A DNA stretch of 37,996 nt. It comes from Treponema sp. GTDB lineage: Bacteria > Spirochaetota > Spirochaetia > Treponematales > Treponemataceae. The translations under genes and the position numbers were made by a program. Below the pieces are notes generated by a model that was given only the letters and a program-made list of their open reading frames with translations, was not told the origin of the DNA and did no database searches. The stretch's first letter is position 1. Every line of letters starts with the position of its first letter. Positions 14,658 to 24,571 of this stretch are shown here, piece by piece. The stretch is taken from contig JAFLSQ010000023.1 in NCBI GenBank assembly GCA_022510865.1, forward strand, positions 1 through 37,996. Reading direction: 5' to 3'.

Positions 14658-17600
14658 GTTTGCCGTAAAACATCCGGTTGTAATCGGGATGTTCCTGATT
14701 GTTCTTGCGGCGTTCGGCGGGTATTCCATCGCAAAAATGCCCACGGAATTCATGGCGGATATTTCGATGCCGCAGGCAATCGTCTATACAATTTACCCTG
14801 GCGCGAGCGCGGAGGACGTTGAGCAGGACATCACAAAAATTCTGGAGGATGAGTTTGTCACGCTCCCGCATTTTAAAAGTCTGGAAAGCTCGTCATACAA
14901 TTCCATGAGCTGGATTGTGATTACCTATGCCGATGGTTATGACGCTTACGACCAGCTCGAGGAGCTTCGCAACCGAATCCGTCATCTTGTCTCAGATTTG
15001 CCAGACGGGATTTCCGGCGAGCCGGTTGCCATTGTTGGCGGAATCTCGATGCTGCCAATCATAGAGTTCGCGGTGGAGGCCGGCAACGATTCTGCCCGCG
15101 TGACCCAGTTCATAAACGATGAGCTGCGGCCCCGGCTCACTCAGATTGACGGCGTTTCTTCTATTGAAGTGGACGGCGGCAAGGAACTGCAAGTTGAGGT
15201 CAAAATCGATGTTGACGCGCTCACCTCAAAAGGGATTGCCGTCACATCAGTTTATCAGATTCTGAATTACGGCAACGTGACGCTCCCGCTTGGCAACGGA
15301 TTTTTTGAGAACCGTGCCATCCAGCTGCGATATTCCGGCGGCTTCTCAAACATCGAGGAAATAAAAAATCTGCCGGTTGGTGTGGCGGACAACTCCGGCA
15401 TAATCCATCTGGGAGATGTGGCAGAGGTGTCGCTGTCTTATCCAAAAGAAGAGTATTATGTGTCTGACGGCAAAACCCCGATTATTCTTGTGGGCGTTAC
15501 AAAGCGCGCGGACGGCAACACAACAGGAATCATAAAAGAAGTGAAAAAAACGCTCGCGCAGTTCGAGAAAGATTCGGGCGGCGCGGTGAGGTTCAGAATC
15601 ATCTCTGATGACGCGCGGCAGGTTCATGCCTCGCTCAGGACGGTGCTTTCCAGCGGAATCATGGGGATTGTCTTTGCGGTTCTTGTAATCCTGCTTTTCA
15701 TGGCGGATTTACGCGCGACCCTCACAATCAGTCTGTCAATCCCGCTGAGCGTGCTCTTCGCAATGATTGGAATCAGGCTTTTTGGCATCACGCTCAATCT
15801 GATGAGTTTTTCCGGCCTTGTTATTTCGCTTGGAATGGTGGTGGACGGCTCCACCGTTATGATTGACCAGGTTTACCGCTATTATAAAAGGCGCAGCCCA
15901 CAGACCGGCGAGCTGGAATACACCGTGAGCCAGTCAATTTTCAGGGGATGGGACGAAGTCTCCTCCTCAATTCTTGCGAGCGCGGCCACAACAATCGTGG
16001 TTTTTCTGCCAATCGCGATGATGTCGGGGCTTGTGGGAAAAGTTCTGAAGCCGGTGGCAATCACAATCATCATGGCGATTTTCGCGTCTTTTCTTGTGGC
16101 AGAGATTGTCGTGCCGTTTCTGCTGAAACAGTTTCTTTCCGAGGACGGCCCGAAAATCCGCGCAAAAGAAAGGCGTTTTGACCGCGTGATGCGGAAAATC
16201 GAGCGGGGATACCGCAGACTGCTTGCGCTTGCCATAGAGAACCGGCTTGTTGTGATTCTTGCGGCCGTCTTTCTGCTTGTTTTCTCTGTCTTCACCGCGC
16301 TGAGGCTTGGAATCGCCTTCATTCCGTCAACCGATAACAGCGACTTTTATATTTCCCTTGATTTGCCCGTCGGCACAACCTTGGAGCAGACCCGTGCAAA
16401 AATGGATGTGGCGCAGCAGCTTCTTTATAAATATGTGCCCGAGATTGACAACCTTGTGATTTACACCGGGCAGAGCAATTCCCGCGGGATGTCCTCGCAG
16501 GCAACTCCGGAGAGCGCGTATGTGCACGTGGTGCTCGTTCCGGTTGCCCAGCGTAAGCGCGATATTCACGAGATTATGATTCAGATGCAGAGAATCTGGC
16601 GGTCAGTAATCCCGGACTGCAAAGTCACTGTCGCGAACGGCGGATTTGACCGGCTTGTGGCTTTTGTCTCAGACGGCGGCGGCTATGGAATCACCCTGAT
16701 TTCTGAGGATTTGACTACCTTGTACGAGACCGCCACATCAATCAAAGAGTTTCTGGACACTGACCCGGAGGTTGTCACCGCAAAACTGGACACAGATTTT
16801 GACACCTCCACGATGGTAATTGACATGAGCCAGGAATATCTGAGCGCGACCGGCATCACAAGTTACGAGGCGGGACTCACATCCGCAATTCTTTTCCGGG
16901 GCGTGGACGTGGGGCGTTACAAAGACGAGGCTTCCGGCAAAAGGTACAACGTCCACCTCAGTTCTGATATTACAGACACGAACATTTCTGCGGACACAAT
17001 CTCAAACCTGCACATCATAACTTCGGACGGGCGGAACGTCTCGTTCGCGAACTTGTCTGACATCAAAGTTGAGAAATCAATATCGCAGATAAATCACTCT
17101 GACCGCGCAAAGACCATCACTGTGAGCGCAACCCTTGTGAGCGAGGACACGTCCGGGGTGAGCCAGCGTGTGCGCGAGTTTCTGGCAGAAAATCCGCTGC
17201 CGAACGGAGTGCAGAGCAAATCCGGCGGAATCATGGCGTTCATCGGCGATATGGTTGCCCCCATGATTGTCGCGATAATCACCGCGGTTTTCCTTGTCTA
17301 CACGGTGATGGTTCTGCAATTCGAGCGATTTAAGCAGCCTCTTCTGATTCTGGTGACGATTCCTTTCTGTTTGATTGGAGTTGTCGCTGGCCTACTGATT
17401 TTCGGCTCAACCTTGAACCTGCTCTCGCTCCTTGGGCTAATCTCGCTTTCGGGCGTGGTCGTGAACAACGGAATCATCCTTGTGGATTATGTGAACCAGC
17501 TGCGCGTCCAGCGGCGCGAGGTCATGGCAAAAAACATGGGGCACATGACAAAAGACGGCGAATGGGTGATTGATTTGAGCGACACCGACGAGGAGAATCT

Positions 17601-17862
17601 TCTGTTCGAGTCGGTTGTTGACGGCTCGGCCTCAAGAATCCAGCCAATTCTGATTACAACGCTCACCACGCTTCTTGGCACCGTTCCGATGGCGTTCTCA
17701 CGCGGCGAGGGCGCGGAACTTTACGCTCCGATGGGGCAGGCGATTGTCGGCGGCCTTCTGACCAGCACACTTATCACACTGATTATAATTCCTGTATTAT
17801 ATTATATGACAGAGCACAAACGCAAAAAGGGGTCTGACAATGATGCAGCTGATAAAAAATAA
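14644..17862 (+). CDS. RND family efflux permease
   Basis: A 1072-residue inner-membrane pump with the duplicated RND layout: helix 1 at about 8-28, a large periplasmic loop, a helix bundle at about 333-480, a second loop, and a final bundle at about 890-1060. Helix 4 reads LGMVVDG (D401-G402) where AcrB-type pumps have two aspartates; one aspartate followed by glycine is common in CzcA-like and many spirochaetal pumps. Helix 10 reads GVVVNNGIILVDYVNQL. A longer cytoplasmic loop near residues 960-1000 (DGEWVIDLSDTDEENLL) is notable. Proton-driven export together with the HlyD and TolC proteins is inferred; substrate unknown. Confidence 0.93.
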   Translation: MKVSEFAVKHPVVIGMFLIVLAAFGGYSIAKMPTEFMADISMPQAIVYTIYPGASAEDVEQDITKILEDEFVTLPHFKSLESSSYNSMSWIVITYADGYDAYDQLEELRNRIRHLVSDLPDGISGEPVAIVGGISMLPIIEFAVEAGNDSARVTQFINDELRPRLTQIDGVSSIEVDGGKELQVEVKIDVDALTSKGIAVTSVYQILNYGNVTLPLGNGFFENRAIQLRYSGGFSNIEEIKNLPVGVADNSGIIHLGDVAEVSLSYPKEEYYVSDGKTPIILVGVTKRADGNTTGIIKEVKKTLAQFEKDSGGAVRFRIISDDARQVHASLRTVLSSGIMGIVFAVLVILLFMADLRATLTISLSIPLSVLFAMIGIRLFGITLNLMSFSGLVISLGMVVDGSTVMIDQVYRYYKRRSPQTGELEYTVSQSIFRGWDEVSSSILASAATTIVVFLPIAMMSGLVGKVLKPVAITIIMAIFASFLVAEIVVPFLLKQFLSEDGPKIRAKERRFDRVMRKIERGYRRLLALAIENRLVVILAAVFLLVFSVFTALRLGIAFIPSTDNSDFYISLDLPVGTTLEQTRAKMDVAQQLLYKYVPEIDNLVIYTGQSNSRGMSSQATPESAYVHVVLVPVAQRKRDIHEIMIQMQRIWRSVIPDCKVTVANGGFDRLVAFVSDGGGYGITLISEDLTTLYETATSIKEFLDTDPEVVTAKLDTDFDTSTMVIDMSQEYLSATGITSYEAGLTSAILFRGVDVGRYKDEASGKRYNVHLSSDITDTNISADTISNLHIITSDGRNVSFANLSDIKVEKSISQINHSDRAKTITVSATLVSEDTSGVSQRVREFLAENPLPNGVQSKSGGIMAFIGDMVAPMIVAIITAVFLVYTVMVLQFERFKQPLLILVTIPFCLIGVVAGLLIFGSTLNLLSLLGLISLSGVVVNNGIILVDYVNQLRVQRREVMAKNMGHMTKDGEWVIDLSDTDEENLLFESVVDGSASRIQPILITTLTTLLGTVPMAFSRGEGAELYAPMGQAIVGGLLTSTLITLIIIPVLYYMTEHKRKKGSDNDAADKK

Positions 17863-19021
17863 ATTCCGTGCGATTTTCCCGCTGATTCTCACGCTTTACT
17901 GTCTGGTGACAGTCTCATGCTACTCCGTGTTCTCCGGCGGAACCGGCGGGCTTGTCGTGGACGCAGAGTCAACGTCCGTTCCAAAGGCGGGCATCGCGAA
18001 TGTGGATGTCTACGCCTATATGAGCTCAAGTTCCCGCGACTCCGATTTTAATGACTGGAGCGAGGGCACAGTTTTCACCCCGGATTCCTCTTATTACGGG
18101 CACACGACAACCGGCGCGGACGGGTCGTTCACAATCAGCAAGCTTGTGTGGAAGGAGTCAAAACCTGATTTTGGCAAGGATGCGGATTACGCCACGGTCT
18201 ATCTTCTTTTTTACCACGAGAATTACGGGCTTACAAAAGGAAGCTCGGTAATCATCTCGGATTCTCTTTCTGACACCGTTTATGTTGAGCTGACTGCCGT
18301 CAGGAAATCCACAGTGCTGAATCTTACTTTTGAGGATGTGACATCCGGCCTGCCGACCGACAACTCCGTTTACGCGAAAGTCCAGGTTCCGCAGACAACC
18401 GACACAATCAAGGATGCCGCGCCAAAAATTTATGAGGCGACAATCACGCAGAGCGGGGCAATCACAATCTCGTATCCGCGTTACAAGAGCGAGGCGGACA
18501 AGGCGGCGCAAAAAGAGAATGAGCCGGACGTTCAAATCACATATTATCAGAGCGGCGATGACATCACTTGGCAGGGATGCAAAGACGGCGGCGAGTCAAA
18601 AACGGATTATTCGTTTATTGCCAAGAACGGAGTGAGCACGGTCACGAAAACTGTGCGGAATCAGTATTTTTCTGTGACGCTTTACGGAAAGCAGACAAAA
18701 ATCCCGGTGCCGGTTGTGAGCGGTCAGTATGGCAGCGATGATGCGTCAAGCGATGGCCTGCAAGTTGAGTTAAAAAGCGGGGATGCCGTTTTTGGCGCGG
18801 TCACTACAAGGCCACAGGTTATCGGGAACAACGGCGATGAAGTGCACGGACGTTTCAGCGGACTTGGAAGCGGCGCGTTCTGGACAGACACCACCTACAC
18901 AGAAAAATACACTTCAATTCCGGCGGAAATTATTGTGACGGAACGGGATGGAAGTCAGAAACCAGGCAAAGCAATCACTTTGCGAAGTGATGAGCGTAAT
19001 GTTTACGTCAGTCTGCCGTAA
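17840..19021 (+). CDS. Predicted lipoprotein in the RND operon
   Basis: A 393-residue protein with a lipoprotein signal: a basic start, a hydrophobic core and the lipobox VTVSC with C27. The segment GTGGLVVDAESTSVPKAGIANVDVYAY followed by TTGADGSFTISKLVW, seen here as separate pieces, resembles a carboxypeptidase-regulatory-like beta-sandwich. The rest is beta-rich with no recognised domain. Its start overlaps the RND gene by 23 nt and the TolC gene begins 28 nt after its stop, so it sits inside the efflux operon. A role as an accessory or assembly factor of the pump is inference from position. Confidence 0.82.
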   Translation: MMQLIKNKFRAIFPLILTLYCLVTVSCYSVFSGGTGGLVVDAESTSVPKAGIANVDVYAYMSSSSRDSDFNDWSEGTVFTPDSSYYGHTTTGADGSFTISKLVWKESKPDFGKDADYATVYLLFYHENYGLTKGSSVIISDSLSDTVYVELTAVRKSTVLNLTFEDVTSGLPTDNSVYAKVQVPQTTDTIKDAAPKIYEATITQSGAITISYPRYKSEADKAAQKENEPDVQITYYQSGDDITWQGCKDGGESKTDYSFIAKNGVSTVTKTVRNQYFSVTLYGKQTKIPVPVVSGQYGSDDASSDGLQVELKSGDAVFGAVTTRPQVIGNNGDEVHGRFSGLGSGAFWTDTTYTEKYTSIPAEIIVTERDGSQKPGKAITLRSDERNVYVSLP

Positions 19022-19048
19022 AATCCGGGGGTCAGAGATTCACAGAAA

Positions 19049-20455
19049 ATGATGCGAAGAACACAGGTTTTAATCATCGCGATTTTCTCTCTTGCGCTTC
19101 CGTGCGCGCTTGCCCATCCGCAGAGCGAGACTTTCACGCTGGAGGATTTGCAGGCTCGTATGGAGCAGAACAATCCGGAGCTGCTGTCATTGCAGGAGGA
19201 ATACCGCCGGAGCCGTCTTGATGTGCAGGACGCGTGGGGCGGGCTTGGCCCGACCGTGGACTTGCAGGCGAGCGGAACTTACATGGTCAATCCGCCGGTG
19301 GGGCCGCTTTACTTGAACGTTGACGATGTTCTGAATTCTGTGAGCTGGCCATCGGGGATTGCGCCGTCCGCAAGCGGTCAGCGCGTGAAAATCTATGACG
19401 GGATGGAGCCGACTCTTTACAACATCCAGATTTCACTGACTCAGCCGATTTTCACTTGGGGAAAACTGGGCTATGCAATCAAACTGTACACGAAAATCTC
19501 GGAAATCAAAAAATCTCAGATGGACATGAAAATTCAGCAGATGACTACCGAGCTTAAAACCCGGCTCGTGACGCTCTGGTATCTGACGGGCATTCAGGAG
19601 ATTCTGCGCGAGGAGCAGACTTATGCCGGGCGGCTTGTTGAGGTGAGCGAGGCTGCCGCGCGTGCCGGGATGCTTTTGGAGCAGGACGCGCTTGACGCGC
19701 GCATTCAGGCAAAGGAACTTGAGATTGCAATTCAGGATTTGCAGGAGCAGGTGAACAATCAGATTCTGGAGCTGCGCCGCTCGACCGGGATTGAGAATCT
19801 GGATGTGGATTTGATTGACTTTGCGTTTGATGATGATGAATTCGCCACTCTGATGGAAAGCGACCGTGCCTTGCTGGAGGAAAATGCCTTGTCGCAGGAG
19901 CAGAATTCAATCCGTGCGGTCACAGAGCTGCGTGAGGTGAACGAGCTTGCGGAAAAAATCGCGAAAGGCTCTGTGAACTGGAAGCCTGACGTTGCTTTTC
20001 AGGCCTCGCTCGGGTACGGCGGCTCCAGATTCCCGCTTTTTGAGCCGAACTACAGGCGCAAGGACGATTACTCGCTGAATTTTTCCATCGGGATAAAAAC
20101 CACAATCTGGGACGGCGGAAAAAAGGTGCGCGATGTCTCCAGAAAAATCAGTGACAGCCGGAGCGCAGAGATAAATCAGCAGGATGTTCAGTCAGAAATC
20201 CGGAAGACATTGAACTCAAACTGGAACACAATCGATGTGTGCAATATGAAAATTGAGTATCAGGATTTAAAAATCAGCGCGGCGCAGTCAAAAATCAGCC
20301 AGAACGAGATGATTTTCAGCACCGGTTACGGCAGCGAGACGGACGTGCTTTCTGCAAAGATTGACTTGTGCAACCAGATGATTGAGCGGCAGAAACTTCT
20401 GCTCCAGCGCGCGGTGTCCTGCCTGACAATTCTTCACTTAACGAGTGACGAGTAA
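19049..20455 (+). CDS. TolC-family outer-membrane efflux protein
   Basis: A 468-residue protein with a signal peptide (about 1-24, cleaved near ALAHPQ). It then follows the TolC pattern of two tandem repeats of coiled helices and strands. TLEDLQARMEQNNPELLSLQ is the standard N-terminal helix, YNIQISLTQPIFTWGKL is the first strand region and LNFSIGIKTTIWDGGKK the corresponding second-half strand region, followed by long helices to GSETDVLSAKIDLCNQM. It should form a trimeric outer-membrane channel for the upstream adaptor and pump. Length is typical for the family. Confidence 0.92.
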   Translation: MMRRTQVLIIAIFSLALPCALAHPQSETFTLEDLQARMEQNNPELLSLQEEYRRSRLDVQDAWGGLGPTVDLQASGTYMVNPPVGPLYLNVDDVLNSVSWPSGIAPSASGQRVKIYDGMEPTLYNIQISLTQPIFTWGKLGYAIKLYTKISEIKKSQMDMKIQQMTTELKTRLVTLWYLTGIQEILREEQTYAGRLVEVSEAAARAGMLLEQDALDARIQAKELEIAIQDLQEQVNNQILELRRSTGIENLDVDLIDFAFDDDEFATLMESDRALLEENALSQEQNSIRAVTELREVNELAEKIAKGSVNWKPDVAFQASLGYGGSRFPLFEPNYRRKDDYSLNFSIGIKTTIWDGGKKVRDVSRKISDSRSAEINQQDVQSEIRKTLNSNWNTIDVCNMKIEYQDLKISAAQSKISQNEMIFSTGYGSETDVLSAKIDLCNQMIERQKLLLQRAVSCLTILHLTSDE

Positions 20456-20462
20456 AAAATCG

Positions 20463-20498
<36 letters not shown>

Positions 20499-20499
20499 A

Positions 20500-20528
20500 T
20501 TGTCAAGCAGTCTGAAAATCAGTATTTT
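20500..20528 (+). promoter_or_regulatory. Promoter of the ABC/LolA-like export operon
   Basis: TTGTCA (20500-20505), a 17-bp spacer and TATTTT (20523-20528), with the (TTAT)9 repeat directly upstream. Predicted start near 20535, giving a leader of about 43 nt with AGGAG before the ATG at 20578. Confidence 0.6.
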
Positions 20529-20577
20529 TAAAAATCATAAAATATTTTGGTCGTTACAGACCTTGCAGGAGTTTGCC

Positions 20578-21429
20578 ATGGCAGTTGTAAGCCTGAAAGA
20601 CGTGCATAAATTTTATCCGCTTGGAAAAGACAGGATTGAGGCGGTGCGCGGCGTTTCTTTTGATATTGAGAAGGGCGAGTTTGCCGCAGTCTCGGGGCCT
20701 TCCGGCTCAGGAAAATCCACAATTCTGAATATGATTGGTCTGATTGACCTGCCCAGTGACGGCTCAATCATCATCGGCGGAACGGATGTTTATGACGGCG
20801 TGAATTTGGAGGATGCGGAGGTGCTCAACACGCGCTGGTCATCTTCCGGGCCGGACAAAAAGGACGGCAAGCGCAAAAAAGTCCGCGTGGCAATCCCCGC
20901 AAAACTTGACCGCAGGATTACCGCGCTGCGCCGCTCGCACCTTGGCTTCATTTTCCAGACTTTCAACCTCATTCCCGTGCTTGACGTGCGCGAGAATGTT
21001 GAATTTCCGCTTCTTCTGGAGTCCAAGGACAAGAATTCAAGAAGTCCCGTGGATGATTTCTCCAAGGCGCAGAAAGAGGAGTGGATTAACTTTCTGATTG
21101 AGAAAGTCGGCCTGACCGAGTGGAAAAATCACAAGGCGAACGAGCTTTCCGGCGGGCAGCGTCAGCGTGTGGCAATCGCGCGTGCGCTTGTGACAAAAGC
21201 CCCGGTAATCCTCGCTGATGAGCCGACTGCCAACCTTGACTCAAAGAATTCCGAGCAGATTCTGCGGCTGATGAAATCGCTGAACAAAGACCCTGATTTG
21301 CAGACCACTTTCATTTTTTCCACGCACGACTCGCGCATTGTGGATATGTGCGACCACGTTGTCCACATTCTTGACGGCCAGGTTACGAACGATGAGCACA
21401 AAGCCGGCTCCGATGTCTACAAAATTTAA
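20578..21429 (+). CDS. MacB/LolD-type ABC transporter ATPase
   Basis: A 283-residue ATPase. Walker A is GPSGSGKST (40-48), Q127 is in GFIFQTFNLIPVLDVREN, the signature LSGGQ is at 190-194, Walker B is VILADEPTANLD, and the switch histidine is in FSTHDSR. The pattern FQ.FNL.P.L...ENVE..L is diagnostic of the LolD/MacB branch that works with FtsX-type permeases. An extra basic segment at about 78-112 (WSSSGPDKKDGKRKKVRV within it) separates Walker A from the Q-loop and is unusual. I chose ATG 20578 because AGGAG lies upstream and the earlier TTG frame begins inside the promoter. Two permease genes follow. Confidence 0.93.
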   Translation: MAVVSLKDVHKFYPLGKDRIEAVRGVSFDIEKGEFAAVSGPSGSGKSTILNMIGLIDLPSDGSIIIGGTDVYDGVNLEDAEVLNTRWSSSGPDKKDGKRKKVRVAIPAKLDRRITALRRSHLGFIFQTFNLIPVLDVRENVEFPLLLESKDKNSRSPVDDFSKAQKEEWINFLIEKVGLTEWKNHKANELSGGQRQRVAIARALVTKAPVILADEPTANLDSKNSEQILRLMKSLNKDPDLQTTFIFSTHDSRIVDMCDHVVHILDGQVTNDEHKAGSDVYKI

Positions 21430-21511
21430 CACGGGCGATTTTCATGCCTGATTTTGCCGCGTCCGTCAGGACAATCAGAACGCCGGCACAGCCCGGCAAC
21501 AGGAGTTGTTA

Positions 21512-23032
21512 ATGAAAGAGATAATAAAACTTGCACTGCTGAATTTAAAGGAGCACAAGTCAAAGACACTCATAATCTCAATGTTCATACTTTTTGGGGT
21601 CGCAATCGTAATCATGGGGAATTCGTTCCTTGAATCTGTGAACCGCGGCCTTGAGAAAGATTTCCGCGCGAACGTCACAGGTGACATCGCCGTTTCCGTA
21701 ATCCCGGAGCGGGGCACCTCAATCGATGTTTTTGGCATTAACTCCACGAACATCACAGGCGAGCTGCCGCAGATTCCCGCCCTCACAGACCTTGAGCGCG
21801 TGGAAGAAATTCTTGCGGCGACAGACGGAATAAAAAAACAGACCAAGCTGATTTCATCGCAGATTCTTCTGGCAAAAGGTCTTGAGGTGGATTTCTCCGC
21901 TTTTCTGGACAACGATGACCTTGGCGTGATGGATCTTCCAATCTCAATGCTTTTTGCGGGCGAGGACGGCACTTTCTGGGATATGTTCCCGGACCTCAAT
22001 CTGATAGAAGGAACTTACCCGGCGTCCGGCACGAACGAAATCATCGTTGACACGCGCGTTATCGCAGGCTTTCAAAAAACTTACCGCGACACGCTGAATG
22101 TCGGCGACACAGTTCTGATGTCAAGTCTTGGCGGCGTAATCCGCGAAGGAAAAGTCGTGGGGATTTTTAAGCCCGCAAACGAATATTCCGCGATGTTCCA
22201 GAGCATTTACTGCGAGCCTGCCTTGGCGCGCTCGTTCGCGGATTTGACTTATGCCTCCACGTTTTCCCAGGATTTGCCGGACAGCGTGGATTTGACAATC
22301 TCTGATATGAGCGAGGACGACCTTTTTGGCGACGACGATTTTTTCGGTGACATCGAGGATGGCACATCGATTCTTGGAAGCACCGCCGATTTTGACAGCA
22401 TTCTTGGCGACACAACTTTGCGTGACGAGCTGAACAAAACCGATGACGGCGCGTGGCAGTTTGTGCTTGCGAAACTTGACAATCCCTATGCGGATAAAAA
22501 ACTTGTCCGCGAGCTGAACCAAAAATTCCGCGACGAGGGGCTGAACGCGCGCGCAATGGACTGGCGGCTTGCGGCCCTGTCTTACGCGGGAACGGTCGAA
22601 GGAATCGGATTTATATTCAATCTTCTTATAATAATTCTTGCCGTAGTCGTTTTCATCATCATTATGAACACGATGGTCGTGTCTGTGATTGAGCGCACCA
22701 GCGAAATCGGCACAATGCGGGCAATCGGGGCGGAAAAAAAGTTCGTGAAGCGGCTTTTTTACTCCGAGGCGGTGATTCTCACGTCCGTGTCGTCAGTGCT
22801 CGGGATTATTTTTGCTTTCATCGTCATGGCGATTTTCAACGCCTTCAACATTTCGATTACGAATGACATCGCAAAGATGATTCTTGGCGGCGGACTCTTG
22901 CATTTCAGTCCGACTTTCGCAATCATTTTTGCCACAATCTGTGTCGCGATTGCGGGCAGCGTCATCAGCAATATGTATCCGGTGAAATCGGCCCTCAGAA
23001 TCACGCCGCTCAAGGCTCTGAGCAAGGAATAG
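21512..23032 (+). CDS. FtsX-like ABC permease with acidic DDLFG insert
   Basis: A 506-residue permease with the MacB/LolC layout: one N-terminal helix (about 20-38), a large periplasmic domain (about 45-360) and three C-terminal helices (about 364-390, 420-445 and 460-490). The cytoplasmic coupling motif is ERTSEIGTMRAIGAEKKFV. Residues 266-300 form an aspartate/phenylalanine-rich insert (DDLFGDDDFFGD) that also appears in the barrel protein of this operon. AGGAG lies 6 nt before ATG 21512, so that start is preferred over the TTG at 21506. It should form a heterodimer with the next permease. Confidence 0.92.
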   Translation: MKEIIKLALLNLKEHKSKTLIISMFILFGVAIVIMGNSFLESVNRGLEKDFRANVTGDIAVSVIPERGTSIDVFGINSTNITGELPQIPALTDLERVEEILAATDGIKKQTKLISSQILLAKGLEVDFSAFLDNDDLGVMDLPISMLFAGEDGTFWDMFPDLNLIEGTYPASGTNEIIVDTRVIAGFQKTYRDTLNVGDTVLMSSLGGVIREGKVVGIFKPANEYSAMFQSIYCEPALARSFADLTYASTFSQDLPDSVDLTISDMSEDDLFGDDDFFGDIEDGTSILGSTADFDSILGDTTLRDELNKTDDGAWQFVLAKLDNPYADKKLVRELNQKFRDEGLNARAMDWRLAALSYAGTVEGIGFIFNLLIIILAVVVFIIIMNTMVVSVIERTSEIGTMRAIGAEKKFVKRLFYSEAVILTSVSSVLGIIFAFIVMAIFNAFNISITNDIAKMILGGGLLHFSPTFAIIFATICVAIAGSVISNMYPVKSALRITPLKALSKE

Positions 23033-23041
23033 GAGGCGGGA

Positions 23042-24397
23042 ATGAAAACTGTATCTTTGGCATTACGGAACCTTACGCGCAATAAAAGGCGGAACGCAAT
23101 CCTTGCGATTGCAATCGCATTCGGATTTTTTGTCGTCACCGCGATAGACGGACTGACTACCGGAATGGTGAGCAATCTGGAGCAGCAGATTACCCAGCTT
23201 GTGGGCGGGAATGTTGTTGCGCAGGGACTTGAATGGCTTGCGCCGGAAGACGAGGGCGGCAAGGCAAAGCTTGTGAACATCGTCCGCGACCGGGATTACA
23301 TCAAAAATGTGGTTGACCGCTGCAAAATCAATTATGAGTATTATTCTTGTTTCACGCGCTCCGGCGGCCAGATAATTTTTGCGGGGCGCAAGTCTGTGAT
23401 TCAGCTTTACGGGCGCGACCTCACAGAAAAGCAGCTTCTGGATTCTTTTCAGTTTGTGAGCGGCGGCGTGAATCATGCGGTGAAAAACGGGCTTATCATC
23501 AGCGATAAAACTGCCGAGGCAATGAGCCTTGAAGTCGGCGATGTGGTCATTTATTCCACCTCAACGGTTTACGGGCAGAACACGTTCGCGGATATGACCA
23601 TCACCGGAATTCTGAAATCAAACAGTTTTGTGAACACTGTGCAGGCTTATGCTGATATTGAGGACGTGAACGAGATTGTTGAGATGCCCGAGGGCGGATA
23701 CTCGATGTTCTCGATTTATCTGCGCGACAAGAACAAGCAGACAAAAGCTGCGAACATGATTGAGGCGGCAATCCGTGAGGACCACGAGAAAGACCCTGCA
23801 ATCAACGTGACAAGCCGCATGGAGGCAATGCGGACAAATCCGTCAAACATCGGGAAAGGAATTGAGAAGCAGATTGACGTGCGCAAGGCGGAGAACGAGT
23901 GGACAGGCGTGAAATATGCCGTTGAGACTCTGTACGATGAGATTCCGCAGATTAAGACCGTGCTGAACGTCGTCCACATCATCACAACTGTGATTCTGAT
24001 TGTCATCCTGCTGATTGTCATGGTGGGTGTCTCGAACACCTACCGGATGGTCTTGTACGAGCGAATCCGCGAGATTGGAACGATGCGCGCGCTTGGAATG
24101 GGCGGCAATGACACACGGCGCATTTTCACGAACGAGGCTGTGATTCTCTGCGTAATCGGGGCGCTTGCAGGTCTTGTTTTTGCGGCTCTGGTCATGCTGA
24201 TTGTCCACCTGATTCCAATCACGAATGAGTCGCTCACATTCTTTTTGCAGAAAGGGCATTTCAGTTTCAGAGTGTCAGTCGGCTCAATCATCATACAGTA
24301 CATCATACTGATTATTCTCACAACTCTTGCTGTGCGGGGCAGCGCGAAAAAAGCCGCGCGGATGAGCCCGGCTGAAGCCCTGCGGAGTGTAAAATAA
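23042..24397 (+). CDS. FtsX-like ABC permease, second subunit
   Basis: A 451-residue permease with the same layout as its neighbour. An N-terminal helix (NAILAIAIAFGFFVVTAI) is followed by a smaller periplasmic domain (about 40-310) and three C-terminal helices, with ERIREIGTMRALGMGGNDT as the cytoplasmic coupling motif. GGAGG precedes the ATG, 9 nt after the previous stop. The pairing of two unequal FtsX permeases with one ATPase resembles LolCDE, which releases lipoproteins from the inner membrane, more than the homodimeric MacB. It lacks the acidic DDLFG insert of the first permease. LolCDE-like function is inference. Confidence 0.92.
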   Translation: MKTVSLALRNLTRNKRRNAILAIAIAFGFFVVTAIDGLTTGMVSNLEQQITQLVGGNVVAQGLEWLAPEDEGGKAKLVNIVRDRDYIKNVVDRCKINYEYYSCFTRSGGQIIFAGRKSVIQLYGRDLTEKQLLDSFQFVSGGVNHAVKNGLIISDKTAEAMSLEVGDVVIYSTSTVYGQNTFADMTITGILKSNSFVNTVQAYADIEDVNEIVEMPEGGYSMFSIYLRDKNKQTKAANMIEAAIREDHEKDPAINVTSRMEAMRTNPSNIGKGIEKQIDVRKAENEWTGVKYAVETLYDEIPQIKTVLNVVHIITTVILIVILLIVMVGVSNTYRMVLYERIREIGTMRALGMGGNDTRRIFTNEAVILCVIGALAGLVFAALVMLIVHLIPITNESLTFFLQKGHFSFRVSVGSIIIQYIILIILTTLAVRGSAKKAARMSPAEALRSVK

Positions 24398-24506
24398 ACT
24401 GTGGGAAGCCGTCTCAGGCGGATTTTCCTGCTCATAACTTGAAGGCTGGCAATCGTCCGCTTTCAGAAAACCGCTCTGGCTCGTGCCGGTTCGGTTTGCC
24501 CGCCGC

Positions 24507-24541
24507 GCAGTTTTGCGTCCGGCGAAAACTGCTTGATTTTT
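24507..24541 (+). terminator. Hairpin between second permease and LolA-like gene
   Basis: GCAGTTTT (24507-24514) pairs with AAAACTGC (24525-24532) across a 10-nt loop and is followed by TTGATTTTT. It could reduce read-through from the permease genes into the LolA-like gene. The rest of the 174-nt gap shows only the recurring GGCGGATTTTCCTGCT motif at 24417. Confidence 0.45.
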
Positions 24542-24571
24542 GAGGCTTTATCTTTAATTTTGGAGAAAAAA

